Shown: positions 24,379 through 34,061, counted from the stretch's first letter. The stretch is 64,000 bases of DNA from Chryseobacterium herbae (GCF_025154075.1 NZ_JAOAMU010000005.1:248001-312000); one strand, 5' to 3'. The notes: a model not told the origin generated them from the sequence alone. Made by a program: numbers and translations.

Positions 24379-25887
24379 CTAAAGACGGCTGCCGCTGTTT
24401 TTGAACCTTGTAAAATAAAGAATATCAGATTTTTTGTCTTTATCCAGTCTCAAAACTTCCTTCTGCCAATAGTATTTATCATAAATAATATCCTTCAGTG
24501 GTTCATTTTGAAAATTCACAACACCATATTTATCCTGTTTCTTCACGACAATTTCATTCTCAGAATTTTCAAATGCAATAATGTCGTCATACATAAAAGG
24601 AACGATCTCCTTCCCTTTTTCATCAATGATTCCGTATAAATTACTGGAATTTTTACAAACTACCGGTTTTGAATACAGATTAAAAATATTGAAGAAATCC
24701 GGCTCCTGTTCTTTAATAGCAACAATGTCTTTGAGTAAAAAAACAGATCCGTTGAGAACAGAAAATGTATAGTAGCTGTCTTGTTTTTTGATGATCAGCT
24801 GATCAGGATAGAAAGCAATAACCTGGGTATTTTCATCCAGAATATTCTTCAGATCTTTATCCAGAAACTGTTCTTCCTGTCCTTTTTTAAGGTAAATAAA
24901 ATCTTTTCCCGAAATACTGAAGCTCTGTATAAAATCATATTCCTGAGGAACAACAATCTCTCCATTAAGGTTCACCACTCCGGTTTTCTTTGATTTATCA
25001 CTGTAAACACTGAACAGATTATTGAATAGCGGCGTTAAATACTTGAAACTGTTTGGATAAAGCTTTTTGTCTTTTTTATTGAAAACGGTTGCTTTTCCTT
25101 TTTTTCTGAGATAAACATATTCTTTTGCGCCAAAATATTCCGGTGAAGCATCATCATAGATTTCTTCAGCGAGGATATTTTCTTCAGCATCCACTAAACC
25201 ATATTTTCCCGTCGTTCTGTTTTTTGTAATCAGATATGGATAAGAAGCCAAACTGTAGATATGTGCTGAGAACTTATGCAGAGTCTGACCGTTTTTTCCA
25301 ATGATTTCGCTCTGATTATCGTCATTAATGATCAATACTTTACCATTTTCAAAGTGATAATCTTCTTTGAATTCACGGGGACTCACCTGTTTTCCTTCCA
25401 GATCATATAAAAACCATACTTTATCCTTTTGCACGAAAAAACGGTCTTCTGCCACAAACAGGATTCTCTCTGAATATGGAATGATTTCTTTTCCCTGATA
25501 GTCATAAACCGCTTCTTTTCCCTCTTTTGAAGAAATGATACGCTTTTTGCTTAACCAGGGTGTATTGAAGCTCTGATCGTCTAAAGGAAGTAATTCGTTT
25601 CCTTTTTCATCAATGATGGCAGATTTGGTTTTATAACCGGATTCTCCTGAAGTAAGAATGAAACGGTTTTTAAATATATGTGAAATACTGTGAGGCGATT
25701 CAAACGTAATATTTCCCAAAGAATCTACAATGCTTTCTTTTTTATTTTTCGAATCGTACACCGTTCCGTAGCCTTCTGAGTAGGAATGAACTTCCATCCC
25801 TATCTTCTTAGACAAAAGGATCTTGGTATACTGATTGGTCTGGGCCATACACACCGACGAGCACAGTGCGAAAACTAAGTTTTTCAA
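24379..25887 (-). CDS. Secreted WG-repeat protein
   Basis: 502 aa. The start is a TTG at 25887, five bases after the rsmI stop; it gives a short but complete signal peptide (KNLVFALCSSVCMAQ), while the first ATG (25848) would remove it. The mature protein is built from WG-type beta repeats of the pattern YG-hydrophobic-hydrophobic-D/N-x-x-G with Glu/Ile-Pro: KYGLVDAEENIL (about 215), KTGVVNLNGEIVVPQEYDFI (about 315), YGIIDEKGKEIVPFMYDDI (about 430), KYGVVNFQNEPL (about 465). WG-repeat proteins are common surface or periplasmic proteins in Bacteroidetes with no defined activity. It probably shares an mRNA with rsmI. Confidence 0.78.
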   Translation of the reverse strand: MKNLVFALCSSVCMAQTNQYTKILLSKKIGMEVHSYSEGYGTVYDSKNKKESIVDSLGNITFESPHSISHIFKNRFILTSGESGYKTKSAIIDEKGNELLPLDDQSFNTPWLSKKRIISSKEGKEAVYDYQGKEIIPYSERILFVAEDRFFVQKDKVWFLYDLEGKQVSPREFKEDYHFENGKVLIINDDNQSEIIGKNGQTLHKFSAHIYSLASYPYLITKNRTTGKYGLVDAEENILAEEIYDDASPEYFGAKEYVYLRKKGKATVFNKKDKKLYPNSFKYLTPLFNNLFSVYSDKSKKTGVVNLNGEIVVPQEYDFIQSFSISGKDFIYLKKGQEEQFLDKDLKNILDENTQVIAFYPDQLIIKKQDSYYTFSVLNGSVFLLKDIVAIKEQEPDFFNIFNLYSKPVVCKNSSNLYGIIDEKGKEIVPFMYDDIIAFENSENEIVVKKQDKYGVVNFQNEPLKDIIYDKYYWQKEVLRLDKDKKSDILYFTRFKNSGSRL

Positions 25888-25892
25888 TGAAT

Positions 25893-26567
25893 TTAAATAG
25901 AATTGTTGACAATAAGAACGATCTCTCCTTTTAAAGTTTTGCTTTTGGAAAATTCAATTAATTCATTGATTGTTCCGCGTTTGGTTTCTTCAAATTTTTT
26001 GGAAATTTCCCTGCTCAGGCTGGCTTTTGTTTCTTCACCAAAGAATTCTTTGATCTGCTCCAGAGTGGTATTGATCTTATGCGGGCTTTCGTATAAAACA
26101 ATCGTCTTTTTCTCTTCTGCCAGTTGCTTCAGCTTCGTCTGTCTTCCTTTTTTCTGAGGCAGAAATCCTGCAAACAGAAATTCGTTATTCGGAAGTCCGG
26201 ATACTACAAGTGCCGGAATTAAAGCTGTCGCTCCGGGAAGACAAATCATTTCGATATTATTGTCTGATCCAGCTTTTGCTAATAAATAGCCCGGATCGGA
26301 TATTCCGGGAGTTCCGGCATCGGTAATGATCGCGATATCCTGACCGCTTTTAAGATCGGCAATCACTTTTTCAGTGGCCTGATGCTCGTTGTGAAGGTGA
26401 TAAGATTTTAAAGGTTTGGAGATCTCGTAATGCTTTAAAAGTATTCCTGATGTCCTTGTGTCTTCACATAAAATATAGTCAACTTCCTTGAGGACTTTTA
26501 CAGCCCTGAAGGTCATATCTTCAAGGTTCCCAACGGGTGTGGGAACAAAATATAAGATTCCGCTCAA
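25893..26567 (-). CDS. rsmI: 16S rRNA (cytidine(1402)-2'-O)-methyltransferase RsmI
   Basis: Methylates the 2'-OH of C1402 in 16S rRNA, tuning decoding fidelity. 224 aa SAM-dependent tetrapyrrole-methylase fold: YFVPTPVGNLEDMT (5-18), CEDTRTSG (about 35-42), ITDAGTPGISDPG (about 82-94) and YESPHKI (about 155). An in-frame stop lies at 26580-26582, so the only usable start is TTG at 26567, two bases after the stop of the upstream acidic-protein gene. Translational coupling is therefore likely. It lacks the small C-terminal domain of longer homologues. Confidence 0.93.
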   Translation of the reverse strand: MSGILYFVPTPVGNLEDMTFRAVKVLKEVDYILCEDTRTSGILLKHYEISKPLKSYHLHNEHQATEKVIADLKSGQDIAIITDAGTPGISDPGYLLAKAGSDNNIEMICLPGATALIPALVVSGLPNNEFLFAGFLPQKKGRQTKLKQLAEEKKTIVLYESPHKINTTLEQIKEFFGEETKASLSREISKKFEETKRGTINELIEFSKSKTLKGEIVLIVNNSI

Positions 26568-26569
26568 AA

Positions 26570-28072
26570 TTATAAGAATTTATTTTCTACCAATATCCAG
26601 AGTCTCTGGGCATATTCATCTACTTTACTCCACTTTCTTTCGTAATAAAGATCGCTGAGATATTCTTTTGCTTCTTCCAGGTTTCTGAATCCGTTCAAAC
26701 GGGCTACCGTTTCATTCAGATCCGTCTGGCTTCCGTCAAACAGCATTTTTGAAAAAGCAATTCTGTCGTTCAGATCCAGTCTGAATTCAGGTTTTACCTT
26801 ATCCGCCTCCATAAATTGGGTAGGAATGTTGGTTTTCAGAATACCTGCCTGCTCTTCTTTTACTTCAGGTGCTGGTTTTTCATTTGGGATTTCCCTTTCC
26901 AGCGGATCGTCGTCAAATAGAGTCTGTACAGCTTTCAATCCTTTGATATTGGCCAGTTTTATTTTTTTCTCCTGCTGATAGGCATCGAGGTCTTCGAAGC
27001 TCTCATCAGAGGCAAGTTTTTGATTTTCTGTTTCCGGAAACGGTTTATCTATATCGACAATTTTTCTTCTGTCGTAGACTTCCGCAAGGATGTTTTCTTC
27101 CTTTTCTTCCAAAGGAAAATCATTTTTTATTTCGCTTAAGATACCTTCCACATTAGAAGTTTCCGTAAGCATTTCTCCCTGTTCGATGGTAACATTCGAC
27201 GCAATGAACTGCTCTTCGTTTTCCTCGATCAGAATTTCGTCTTCCAGCATTTCAGTATCGAAAATACTTGGAATCCTTTCCGTCTGTTCTTTATTTTTTT
27301 CCGGAGTAGAATGATCCGGTTGTTCATTTTCAGGGTGGTTTGAAGCATTTGTTTCATGTGAAACGTTGTCTTCATCTTCGTCTATTTCATTCAGTTGATT
27401 ATTGAAAATCGCCTCTTCTTCCGTCGTTTCAGTGATGAATAAATCTTCATTGAGATCTTCATCATTATCAGGTTTCGCATCGGCAAGGATTCTTTCTTCA
27501 TCCACAAAGCTTAATACTTTCTCATTAGGATTGAAAGATTCATTTTCATCAATTTCGTTCAGCTGATTATTGAAAACAGCTTCCTCTTCTGTAAGATCTT
27601 GGTGAGAAACCTTTTCCTGAGCACCTTCGGATGACGCCTGTCCGTTGTTTTCTTCCGCAAAGCTGACGATATTCTCATGGAATTCATTTTCTACGATTTC
27701 GTCAAGCTGGTGATTAAATATTTCCTCATCATCAATTGATGTTGCTGAATAATTTTCACCTTCGTTTTCATCTATTTCATTGAACTCATTATTGAAGATC
27801 GCCTCTTCTTCCGTCACCTCATGATTAGACTCATGCCCCTCATCAGAGTGGGATGAAACGTACTGGCTCTCGGCATTCTGCTGATAATGATCGGTAATAA
27901 AGTACTCGATATTTTTTTCCAGCAACCTTAAAAAAGAGATCCTGTTCGCAAGCTCATCTACAAGATCCTGCTTGGAAAGTAATTCGTCTACGTTGTTTAT
28001 TTTCTCCAAAATATCGATGATATTCTTGGATTCAAAAAAAATTTTTTCCTTTAAATCTTGGATGTTCTGCAT
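26570..28072 (-). CDS. Acidic repeat-containing hypothetical protein
   Basis: 500 aa, strongly acidic, no signal peptide. Residues 1-70 are helical; about 85-270 hold four degenerate copies of an about 18-residue unit, EEEAIFNNQLNEIDENE, at about 90, 116, 163 and 218, separated by disordered Asp/Glu/Asn-rich linkers. The C-terminal about 110 residues look folded (FRLDLNDRIAFSKMLFDGSQ, LYYERKWSKVDEYAQRLW). I do not recognise a named family; the C-terminal part resembles a conserved Bacteroidetes hypothetical found near rsmI and tdk. It heads the acidic-rsmI-WG operon and diverges from tdk. A role is unknown; an adaptor is possible from the repeats (inference). Confidence 0.72.
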   Translation of the reverse strand: MQNIQDLKEKIFFESKNIIDILEKINNVDELLSKQDLVDELANRISFLRLLEKNIEYFITDHYQQNAESQYVSSHSDEGHESNHEVTEEEAIFNNEFNEIDENEGENYSATSIDDEEIFNHQLDEIVENEFHENIVSFAEENNGQASSEGAQEKVSHQDLTEEEAVFNNQLNEIDENESFNPNEKVLSFVDEERILADAKPDNDEDLNEDLFITETTEEEAIFNNQLNEIDEDEDNVSHETNASNHPENEQPDHSTPEKNKEQTERIPSIFDTEMLEDEILIEENEEQFIASNVTIEQGEMLTETSNVEGILSEIKNDFPLEEKEENILAEVYDRRKIVDIDKPFPETENQKLASDESFEDLDAYQQEKKIKLANIKGLKAVQTLFDDDPLEREIPNEKPAPEVKEEQAGILKTNIPTQFMEADKVKPEFRLDLNDRIAFSKMLFDGSQTDLNETVARLNGFRNLEEAKEYLSDLYYERKWSKVDEYAQRLWILVENKFL

Positions 28073-28133
28073 AATAAGAATCTTATTAAAATTGCTTACT
28101 TTTGATCTTAAAAATATACGGCTAATTTAACAA

Positions 28134-28724
28134 ATGTTTTTAGAAAATACAATTAATCATTCCAAACAAAGTGGTTGGATGGAAGTTATTTGTGGCTCTA
28201 TGTTTTCGGGGAAAACCGAAGAGCTGATCCGAAGATTGCGAAGAGCAGAAATGGCGGGTCAGAACGTGGAAATTTTTAAACCGAGACTGGATACACGATA
28301 TTCTGAAGAGGACGTTGTTTCTCACAATCAGAATAAAATCCGCAGTACAGCAGTAGATAATCCCAATGAAATTCTTCTGCTGGCTTCTAACTGTGATGTG
28401 GTGGGAATAGATGAAGCACAGTTTTTTGATGAAAGCATTGTAGATATTGCCAATCAGCTTGCCAACAGCGGCGTAAGAGTGGTTGTGGCAGGGCTTGATA
28501 TGGATTTCCTGGGACGTCCGTTCGGACCGATGCCTAATTTGATGGCTACGGCAGAATACGTCACAAAAGTGCATGCTATTTGCAAGAGAACGGGGAATCT
28601 GGCCAACTACTCGATGAGAATTTCTCAGGGAAATAATCTGGTAGAGCTTGGCGAAACGGAAAGTTACGAAGCAGTAAGCCGGCGTGTTTTTATTGACGAA
28701 GTACTTTTAAGAAAGAAAAAATAA
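28134..28724 (+). CDS. tdk: Thymidine kinase
   Basis: Phosphorylates thymidine to dTMP in the salvage pathway. 196 aa, type II TK. P-loop GSMFSGKTEELIRR (about 21-34), the DEAQFF magnesium-binding Walker B (about 97-102) and the lasso/thymidine-binding region LAGLDMDFLGRPFGPM (about 118-133). The usual zinc Cys ligands are reduced: CKRTGN supplies one, and the second pair at the C-terminus is absent, as in several Bacteroidetes homologues I recall. TACTTTTG at 28097-28104 fits a -7 promoter box. Confidence 0.93.
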   Translation: MFLENTINHSKQSGWMEVICGSMFSGKTEELIRRLRRAEMAGQNVEIFKPRLDTRYSEEDVVSHNQNKIRSTAVDNPNEILLLASNCDVVGIDEAQFFDESIVDIANQLANSGVRVVVAGLDMDFLGRPFGPMPNLMATAEYVTKVHAICKRTGNLANYSMRISQGNNLVELGETESYEAVSRRVFIDEVLLRKKK

Positions 28725-28750
28725 TACCGCACAGCGGATGGATGATTTCG

Positions 28751-28811
28751 AAGGCGCAAAGTTATTCCTGCATATACAAAAGTATCTGTATTAATTATTT
28801 TGCGCCTTTGC
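28751..28811. repeat. Inverted GGCGCAAA repeat after tdk
   Basis: AAGGCGCAAA at 28751-28760 and its inverse TTTGCGCCTT at 28800-28809, enclosing about 39 bp. A related GCGCAAAGGCGCAAGG occurs at 8749. It looks like a remnant of a small dispersed palindromic element; too weak as a terminator because the T-run is missing. Confidence 0.45.
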
Positions 28812-28945
28812 AGTGGTCCAGAAAAAATAAATTAACTTGTAAAGGTAATAGGGCAAAGCTTTTAAATGGATATGATCTAAACAAAGTATTCAGCTTCCCA
28901 AAAATTTACCATCAGTGAGCTCAAAATAAAGCAGAAGGGGTACCA

Positions 28946-31393
28946 ATGAACTATACAGTAAAACAAATTGCAGACATCACCAATGCACAGATCATTGGAG
29001 ATCAGGATTTAGTGATCAGAAATATAGCGTTTGACAGCAGAATTATTTATTCAACGAAAAATACGGCATTTGTGGCGATCAATACGCACAAAAATTCCGG
29101 GGAAAAATTCATTGAATCTGCCATAGATCGCGGTATTGCTGTGATTATTTCTGAACATCAATATCCGCAGTTTGACAATATTACATGGATCATTGTTGAA
29201 AATTCGGTGGATTTTCTTCAGAAACTGGCGAAATACCATTTCGAAAATTCTCACCTTAAGTCTATTGGAATTACTGGAAGCAACGGGAAAACTATTTTAA
29301 AGGAATGGCTTTACCAGTGTCTCTGGAATGAATTCCCAACGGTAAAAAGTCCGAAAAGTTTTAATTCTCAGATCGGCCTCCCACTTTCCCTGCTTCAAAT
29401 CAACAACTCGTATGAATTTGGAATTTTTGAAGTAGGAATTTCAAAGCCGCACGAGATGGAAAAGCTGGAAAATATATTCCATCCACAGATCGGATTGCTT
29501 ACCCATATCGGAAATGCCCACGCAGCCAATTTTCAATCTGAAGAAGAGCTCATCGATGAAAAGATCATGCTTTTTAAAGGTTCTGAAGTCATTATTTACA
29601 ATGGCGATCATGCATTGGTTGACCAAAAAATAAAGGAATTATATTCTGATAAAAAATTAATTTCTTACGGATTTAAAAACAACAACCAGGTTTTCATCAA
29701 AGAAGGTATTTCGAAGGATGAAAAAATTACGGTTGTTTATTTCGATGAAGAAATCTCCTTCCCTGTTCATCAGAGAGACGAAGCTACCTTAACGAATGCT
29801 CTGGCTCTGATCACCGTTTTAAAAGAACTGAATATCGATAATCAAAAGATCATCGAAAAGATCAATACTTTAAAAGCTGTGGAAATGCGTCTGGAAGCTA
29901 TTGAAGGCATTAAAAATAATATCGTCATCAACGATTCTTTTAATCTGGATCTGGATTCTCTCAAGACAGCGCTTCAGTTTTTGAATGAATATAAGAAATC
30001 TAAAAAATCCTTGGTTTTAACGGATATTGTAGGGGTTAATTCCAATTCACAGGAACTTTATGAAGAAGTTTCCGAACTGGTGAATGATCAGAATTTCGAT
30101 TCTGTTTTCTTAATCGGGGATGAAATTTCAAAGTTCAGTGAATTATTTAAAGCTAAAACTTCTACTTTCGTCAGTACTCAGGAATTAATTGAAAGTAAGC
30201 ATCTTACAGAACTCGAAAATCAGATTATTCTGCTAAAAGGAGCGAGAAAATTTGAAATCGAAAAGCTTAAGGATATCCTTGAACTCAGAAAGCATGATAC
30301 CGTTCTGGAGATCAATCTGAATGCTATTCTTCATAATATCAACTATCACAAATCGCTACTGAAACCAGGAACAAAAATGATGGCGATGGTAAAGGCGAAT
30401 GCTTATGGATTGGGAAGTTATGAAATTTCGGAATTCCTTCAGCACCATCATATTGATTATCTGGGCGTTGCTTATGCAGACGAAGGTGTAGAACTGCGTA
30501 AAAAAGGGATTACCACTCCTATTATCGTGATGAATCCTGAACAGCACAGTTATGAAGCCATCATTGAATATAATCTGGAGCCTGAAATTTACAGTTTCAG
30601 AGTTTTGGAATTGTTCTATGAAGCGGTTCAGAAATCCGGGTATGACAAAAAATATCCTATTCATATCAAGCTTGAGACGGGAATGCACCGTCTTGGTTTT
30701 AAAGATTTTGAATTGGATCAGCTCAGTGAAACTTTAAGTCATAAAAACGTAAAGGTCCAGAGTATGTTCAGTCACCTGTCTTCATCAGACATGCCTGAAG
30801 AGAAGGAATTTACCTTCAGACAGTTTGAAGTTTTTGAAAAGAACTCCAGTTATCTGATTCAAAAGCTGGGATACGCTCCTATCCGACATATTCTGAATTC
30901 TTCCGGAATTACAAGTTATACAGAACATCAGTATGACATGGTAAGAATCGGAATAGGAATGATCGGTGAATCACCATGTAGTGAAATACAGAAACAACTT
31001 CAGTCTGTGGTAAGCTTTAAAACGGTAATTTCACAGATATCAACCGTAGACACCGGAGAATCTGTAGGTTACAGCAGAAAATACAAACCGGATCATGCCG
31101 CAAAGATCGCTACCATTCCTGTAGGATATGCAGACGGAATTCCCAGACTGATCGGCAATCAGATAGGTAATGTAGGGGTGAATAAGATCCTGGCTCCTAT
31201 TGTAGGAAATCTCTGTATGGACATGATGATGATCAATGTAGATCAAATCCCCAATGTAAAGGAAGGTGATACAATCACCATCTTTAATGCAAAACCAAGT
31301 TTAAAAGAATTCGCAGGCTACTGCAAAACAATAACCTATGAAGTATTAACATCCATTTCGCCCCGGGTGAAACGGATATATATAAAAGACTAA
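28946..31393 (+). CDS. murF-alr: Bifunctional MurF / alanine racemase
   Basis: 815 aa fusion joining two steps of peptidoglycan precursor synthesis: UDP-MurNAc-tripeptide:D-Ala-D-Ala ligase (N-terminal) and PLP-dependent alanine racemase (C-terminal). MurF, about 1-445: ATP loop GITGSNGKTILK (about 109-120) and later Mur-ligase motifs including KAVEMRLEAIEG. Racemase, about 450-815: PLP lysine in MVKANAYGLG (Lys483) and the other catalytic Tyr in GYSRKYK. The MurF half has TILK where GKTTLK is common. Such fusions are annotated widely in Bacteroidetes. It begins a plus-strand run with the patatin gene 2 bp after it. Confidence 0.93.
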   Translation: MNYTVKQIADITNAQIIGDQDLVIRNIAFDSRIIYSTKNTAFVAINTHKNSGEKFIESAIDRGIAVIISEHQYPQFDNITWIIVENSVDFLQKLAKYHFENSHLKSIGITGSNGKTILKEWLYQCLWNEFPTVKSPKSFNSQIGLPLSLLQINNSYEFGIFEVGISKPHEMEKLENIFHPQIGLLTHIGNAHAANFQSEEELIDEKIMLFKGSEVIIYNGDHALVDQKIKELYSDKKLISYGFKNNNQVFIKEGISKDEKITVVYFDEEISFPVHQRDEATLTNALALITVLKELNIDNQKIIEKINTLKAVEMRLEAIEGIKNNIVINDSFNLDLDSLKTALQFLNEYKKSKKSLVLTDIVGVNSNSQELYEEVSELVNDQNFDSVFLIGDEISKFSELFKAKTSTFVSTQELIESKHLTELENQIILLKGARKFEIEKLKDILELRKHDTVLEINLNAILHNINYHKSLLKPGTKMMAMVKANAYGLGSYEISEFLQHHHIDYLGVAYADEGVELRKKGITTPIIVMNPEQHSYEAIIEYNLEPEIYSFRVLELFYEAVQKSGYDKKYPIHIKLETGMHRLGFKDFELDQLSETLSHKNVKVQSMFSHLSSSDMPEEKEFTFRQFEVFEKNSSYLIQKLGYAPIRHILNSSGITSYTEHQYDMVRIGIGMIGESPCSEIQKQLQSVVSFKTVISQISTVDTGESVGYSRKYKPDHAAKIATIPVGYADGIPRLIGNQIGNVGVNKILAPIVGNLCMDMMMINVDQIPNVKEGDTITIFNAKPSLKEFAGYCKTITYEVLTSISPRVKRIYIKD

Positions 31394-31395
31394 TT

Positions 31396-33552
31396 ATGAG
31401 AAAACTCCTGATCCTTCTCTTCGTATTCCAACTCCTGATGATCCATTCTCAAGTGAAAAAGGATCTCGTCATTCCCAAAAATCCCAGAATAGGACTTTCC
31501 CTTGCCGGTGGCGGCGCCAAAGGTTTTTCACATGTCGGAGTACTGAAAGTATTAGATTCATTGGGAGTAAAAGTAGATTATATTTCCGGAACCAGTATGG
31601 GTGCCATTGTAGGTGGTCTGTACGCTTCGGGATATTCCGGAAAAGAAATAGAGAAAATCGTCATGGATACCGATTTCTATTCTCTGATCATGGATCCAAA
31701 ATCCAGACAGGAATCTTCTTTCTTTAACAAAACTGTCGATAAATATCTTTTATCCATTCCTTTAAAAAATGGGAAAATATCCCTTCCCTCTTCTATAAGC
31801 TCCGGGCAGAGAAATGTATATCTTCTCAAGGAACTTTTTAAAAACGTCTCCAATATAGACGATTTCTCAAAACTCCCGATTCCTTTTATGTGTGTTGCCA
31901 CCAATCTTGAAAGTGGGAATATGCAGATCTTTGAGAAAGGAGATCTGGTACAATCCATTATGGCTAGCTCAGCTTTTCCTTCTCTTATGGATCCGGTAAA
32001 AATCGGAGACAGCATTTATATTGATGGCGCGATGTCAGTCAATTATCCTTCAAAGCCGTTAAAGGACAAAGGAATCGATATCGTGATCGGTGTGGACCTA
32101 AATCAGGATTTATCGTCACGAGAGGATTTAAGCAATATTATATCGATCCTCAATCAGGTTATTGATTTCGGAATTAAAAAAGATACCAGAAAACAGTACA
32201 AGTACACCGATATTAATATAAAGCCTAATCTTAAAGGGATGACGGCCACCAGCTACGACGATAAAAAGAAAATTCTGGATAGCGGATATGCAGAAGGCAG
32301 GAAGTATACCGCGGTATTGGATCAGCTCCCAAAACGTTCATTTGACCGCCTTAGAGAGCGCGTAAATCCAATATATTCCAATGTATACAAGATAGACAGC
32401 ATTTCACTGGATGGAGGCCGTATTTACGGTAAAAACTATGTTTTGGGGAAAATGGGGCTCCGTCTTCCTTCTATGCAGACGTATGGAAGCATTAATAAGA
32501 AAATTGACAAACTGGTTGCCACCAACAATTACCGTTTTATCAATTATGATATCATCCCGGAAAATGATGCGAATTATCTGAAACTGTACGTTACAGAAGA
32601 TGAAGCCCGCCACTTTTTGAAAGTGGGACTGCATTACGACGAAGTTTTCAAAACAGGACTTCTTCTGAATTACTCCGGAAAACGTCTTCTGTTTAAAAAC
32701 TCAAATCTTTCACTAGATGTAGTGGTAGGTGACAAACCGAGATATTATCTTAATTATTTTATTGATAACGGATATATCCCCGGTTTTGGTATCTACTCTT
32801 CCGGAATGAGCTTTGACCTGAAAAATATAGACAACAATATTGTAGATAAATGGGAATGGTTCAGGAATGAGGCCTATATACAGTCCGTTTGGAAGGATAA
32901 ATTTGCAATTGGTGGTGGAATAAGCCATGATTATTTTGGTGCAGAAATAAATGGCGTACACGAAAGATATATGCGCTTTTTAAACCCGTATGTATTCCTG
33001 AAAAGTGACACCCAGAACGATAAAGACTTCCCTTCCAGAGGTATTTACATTAATGCTGAAGGTAAGGTGATTGATCTTTTAAAATCCGAAGTCGAAAAAA
33101 GAATCATTCAGGTTAAAGCAGATATCAGGCTTAATATTCCGTTATCCAAACAATTCTCATACCGTCTGAATCTTTACGGTGGAATTACGATCGGGGACAA
33201 TCTTCCTGAATTTTATCAATACAGACTTGGGGGAATCTTTGAGCAGAATCTGATCAACTTTAAGAATTTTGGAGGCTTTTATTTTGCTCAGCTTAATGCA
33301 AATAATGTCATTCTTATTTCAAATGATCTGCAGTTTAAATTCAATAAAAACTACTTTATCAGCGGGAATTTCAGCTTTGCGAATCTTTCAGATGATATAA
33401 AATTTGAAGATGCAGTTAAAGTAAATTATAGTTCACTGGGACTTACGGCTGGTTATAAATCTCCTTTCGGGCAGATTAAAGTTAATTTTAGCCATTCACT
33501 TAAAAACAATCAAAAAGGCATATTCAGTGTTATTTTAGGACACTGGTTTTAA
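31396..33552 (+). CDS. Patatin-like phospholipase with C-terminal outer-membrane barrel
   Basis: 718 aa. Signal peptide 1-19. Patatin domain (about 30-225): oxyanion loop GGGAKG (38-43), nucleophile Ser67 in GTSMG and the catalytic Asp in DGAMS (about 211). A POTRA-like segment follows (about 320-400), then a beta-barrel with Asn/Phe-rich strands ending in GHWF. The order patatin, POTRA, BamA-like barrel is that of type Vd autotransporter-like or PlpD-like proteins, here with the lipase kept. The enzyme probably acts at the outer membrane or outside. It is between murF-alr and ybeY with 2-4 bp gaps, so an operon. Confidence 0.87.
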   Translation: MRKLLILLFVFQLLMIHSQVKKDLVIPKNPRIGLSLAGGGAKGFSHVGVLKVLDSLGVKVDYISGTSMGAIVGGLYASGYSGKEIEKIVMDTDFYSLIMDPKSRQESSFFNKTVDKYLLSIPLKNGKISLPSSISSGQRNVYLLKELFKNVSNIDDFSKLPIPFMCVATNLESGNMQIFEKGDLVQSIMASSAFPSLMDPVKIGDSIYIDGAMSVNYPSKPLKDKGIDIVIGVDLNQDLSSREDLSNIISILNQVIDFGIKKDTRKQYKYTDINIKPNLKGMTATSYDDKKKILDSGYAEGRKYTAVLDQLPKRSFDRLRERVNPIYSNVYKIDSISLDGGRIYGKNYVLGKMGLRLPSMQTYGSINKKIDKLVATNNYRFINYDIIPENDANYLKLYVTEDEARHFLKVGLHYDEVFKTGLLLNYSGKRLLFKNSNLSLDVVVGDKPRYYLNYFIDNGYIPGFGIYSSGMSFDLKNIDNNIVDKWEWFRNEAYIQSVWKDKFAIGGGISHDYFGAEINGVHERYMRFLNPYVFLKSDTQNDKDFPSRGIYINAEGKVIDLLKSEVEKRIIQVKADIRLNIPLSKQFSYRLNLYGGITIGDNLPEFYQYRLGGIFEQNLINFKNFGGFYFAQLNANNVILISNDLQFKFNKNYFISGNFSFANLSDDIKFEDAVKVNYSSLGLTAGYKSPFGQIKVNFSHSLKNNQKGIFSVILGHWF

Positions 33553-33556
33553 TACA

Positions 33557-33979
33557 ATGATACAATTTTTTTACGAAAACTTACAGGAATCTGTCAGTAC
33601 AGATTATCAAAAATGGCTGGAAGATATCATTCTTTCAGAAGGAAAAAAACCAGGAGAAATCAATTATATTTTCTGCGATGACGAGTATCTGCTTAAGATC
33701 AATCAGGATTATCTGCAGCATGATTATTATACCGATATCATCACTTTCGATTATGTAAAAGGCAAAACAATAAGCGCAGAGATTTTCGTATCTTTGCAGC
33801 GAATTTCAGACAACGCTTCTACTCTATCCAGAGATTACGAAGAAGAATTAAAAAGGGTACTTGCCCATGGCATTCTTCACCTCGCAGGCTACAAGGATAA
33901 GACCGAAGAAGAGGAGAAAGAGATGCGCAGAATGGAAGATCTTTATCTGGCTAAATTCAGAGATTTAAATCCTGAATAA
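33557..33979 (+). CDS. ybeY: Endoribonuclease YbeY (16S rRNA maturation)
   Basis: Zinc-dependent RNase active in 16S rRNA 3'-end processing and ribosome quality control. 140 aa. The zinc motif is HGILHLAGYKD: two of the three expected histidines are present and the third is Asp, whereas enteric YbeY reads H-x3-H-x5-H. I recall that this substitution is common in Bacteroidetes. Motifs on the way: YCDDEYLLKINQDYL-like and TDIITFDY (about 60-67). It is the third gene of the murF-alr operon and 4 bp downstream of the patatin gene. Confidence 0.9.
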   Translation: MIQFFYENLQESVSTDYQKWLEDIILSEGKKPGEINYIFCDDEYLLKINQDYLQHDYYTDIITFDYVKGKTISAEIFVSLQRISDNASTLSRDYEEELKRVLAHGILHLAGYKDKTEEEEKEMRRMEDLYLAKFRDLNPE

Positions 33980-34061
33980 ATTGAAGAATCACTTAAGAAG
34001 CAATTCGTAAAGTGCTTAAAGCTAGGTAGAATTACAACTCACCTGGAGTGCATTCTCTAAA

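Noticed and set aside
28946..31393. Sequencing error joining two genes (murF and alr)
   Set aside because: The frame is continuous through a sensible linker, and this fusion is known from many Bacteroidetes annotations.
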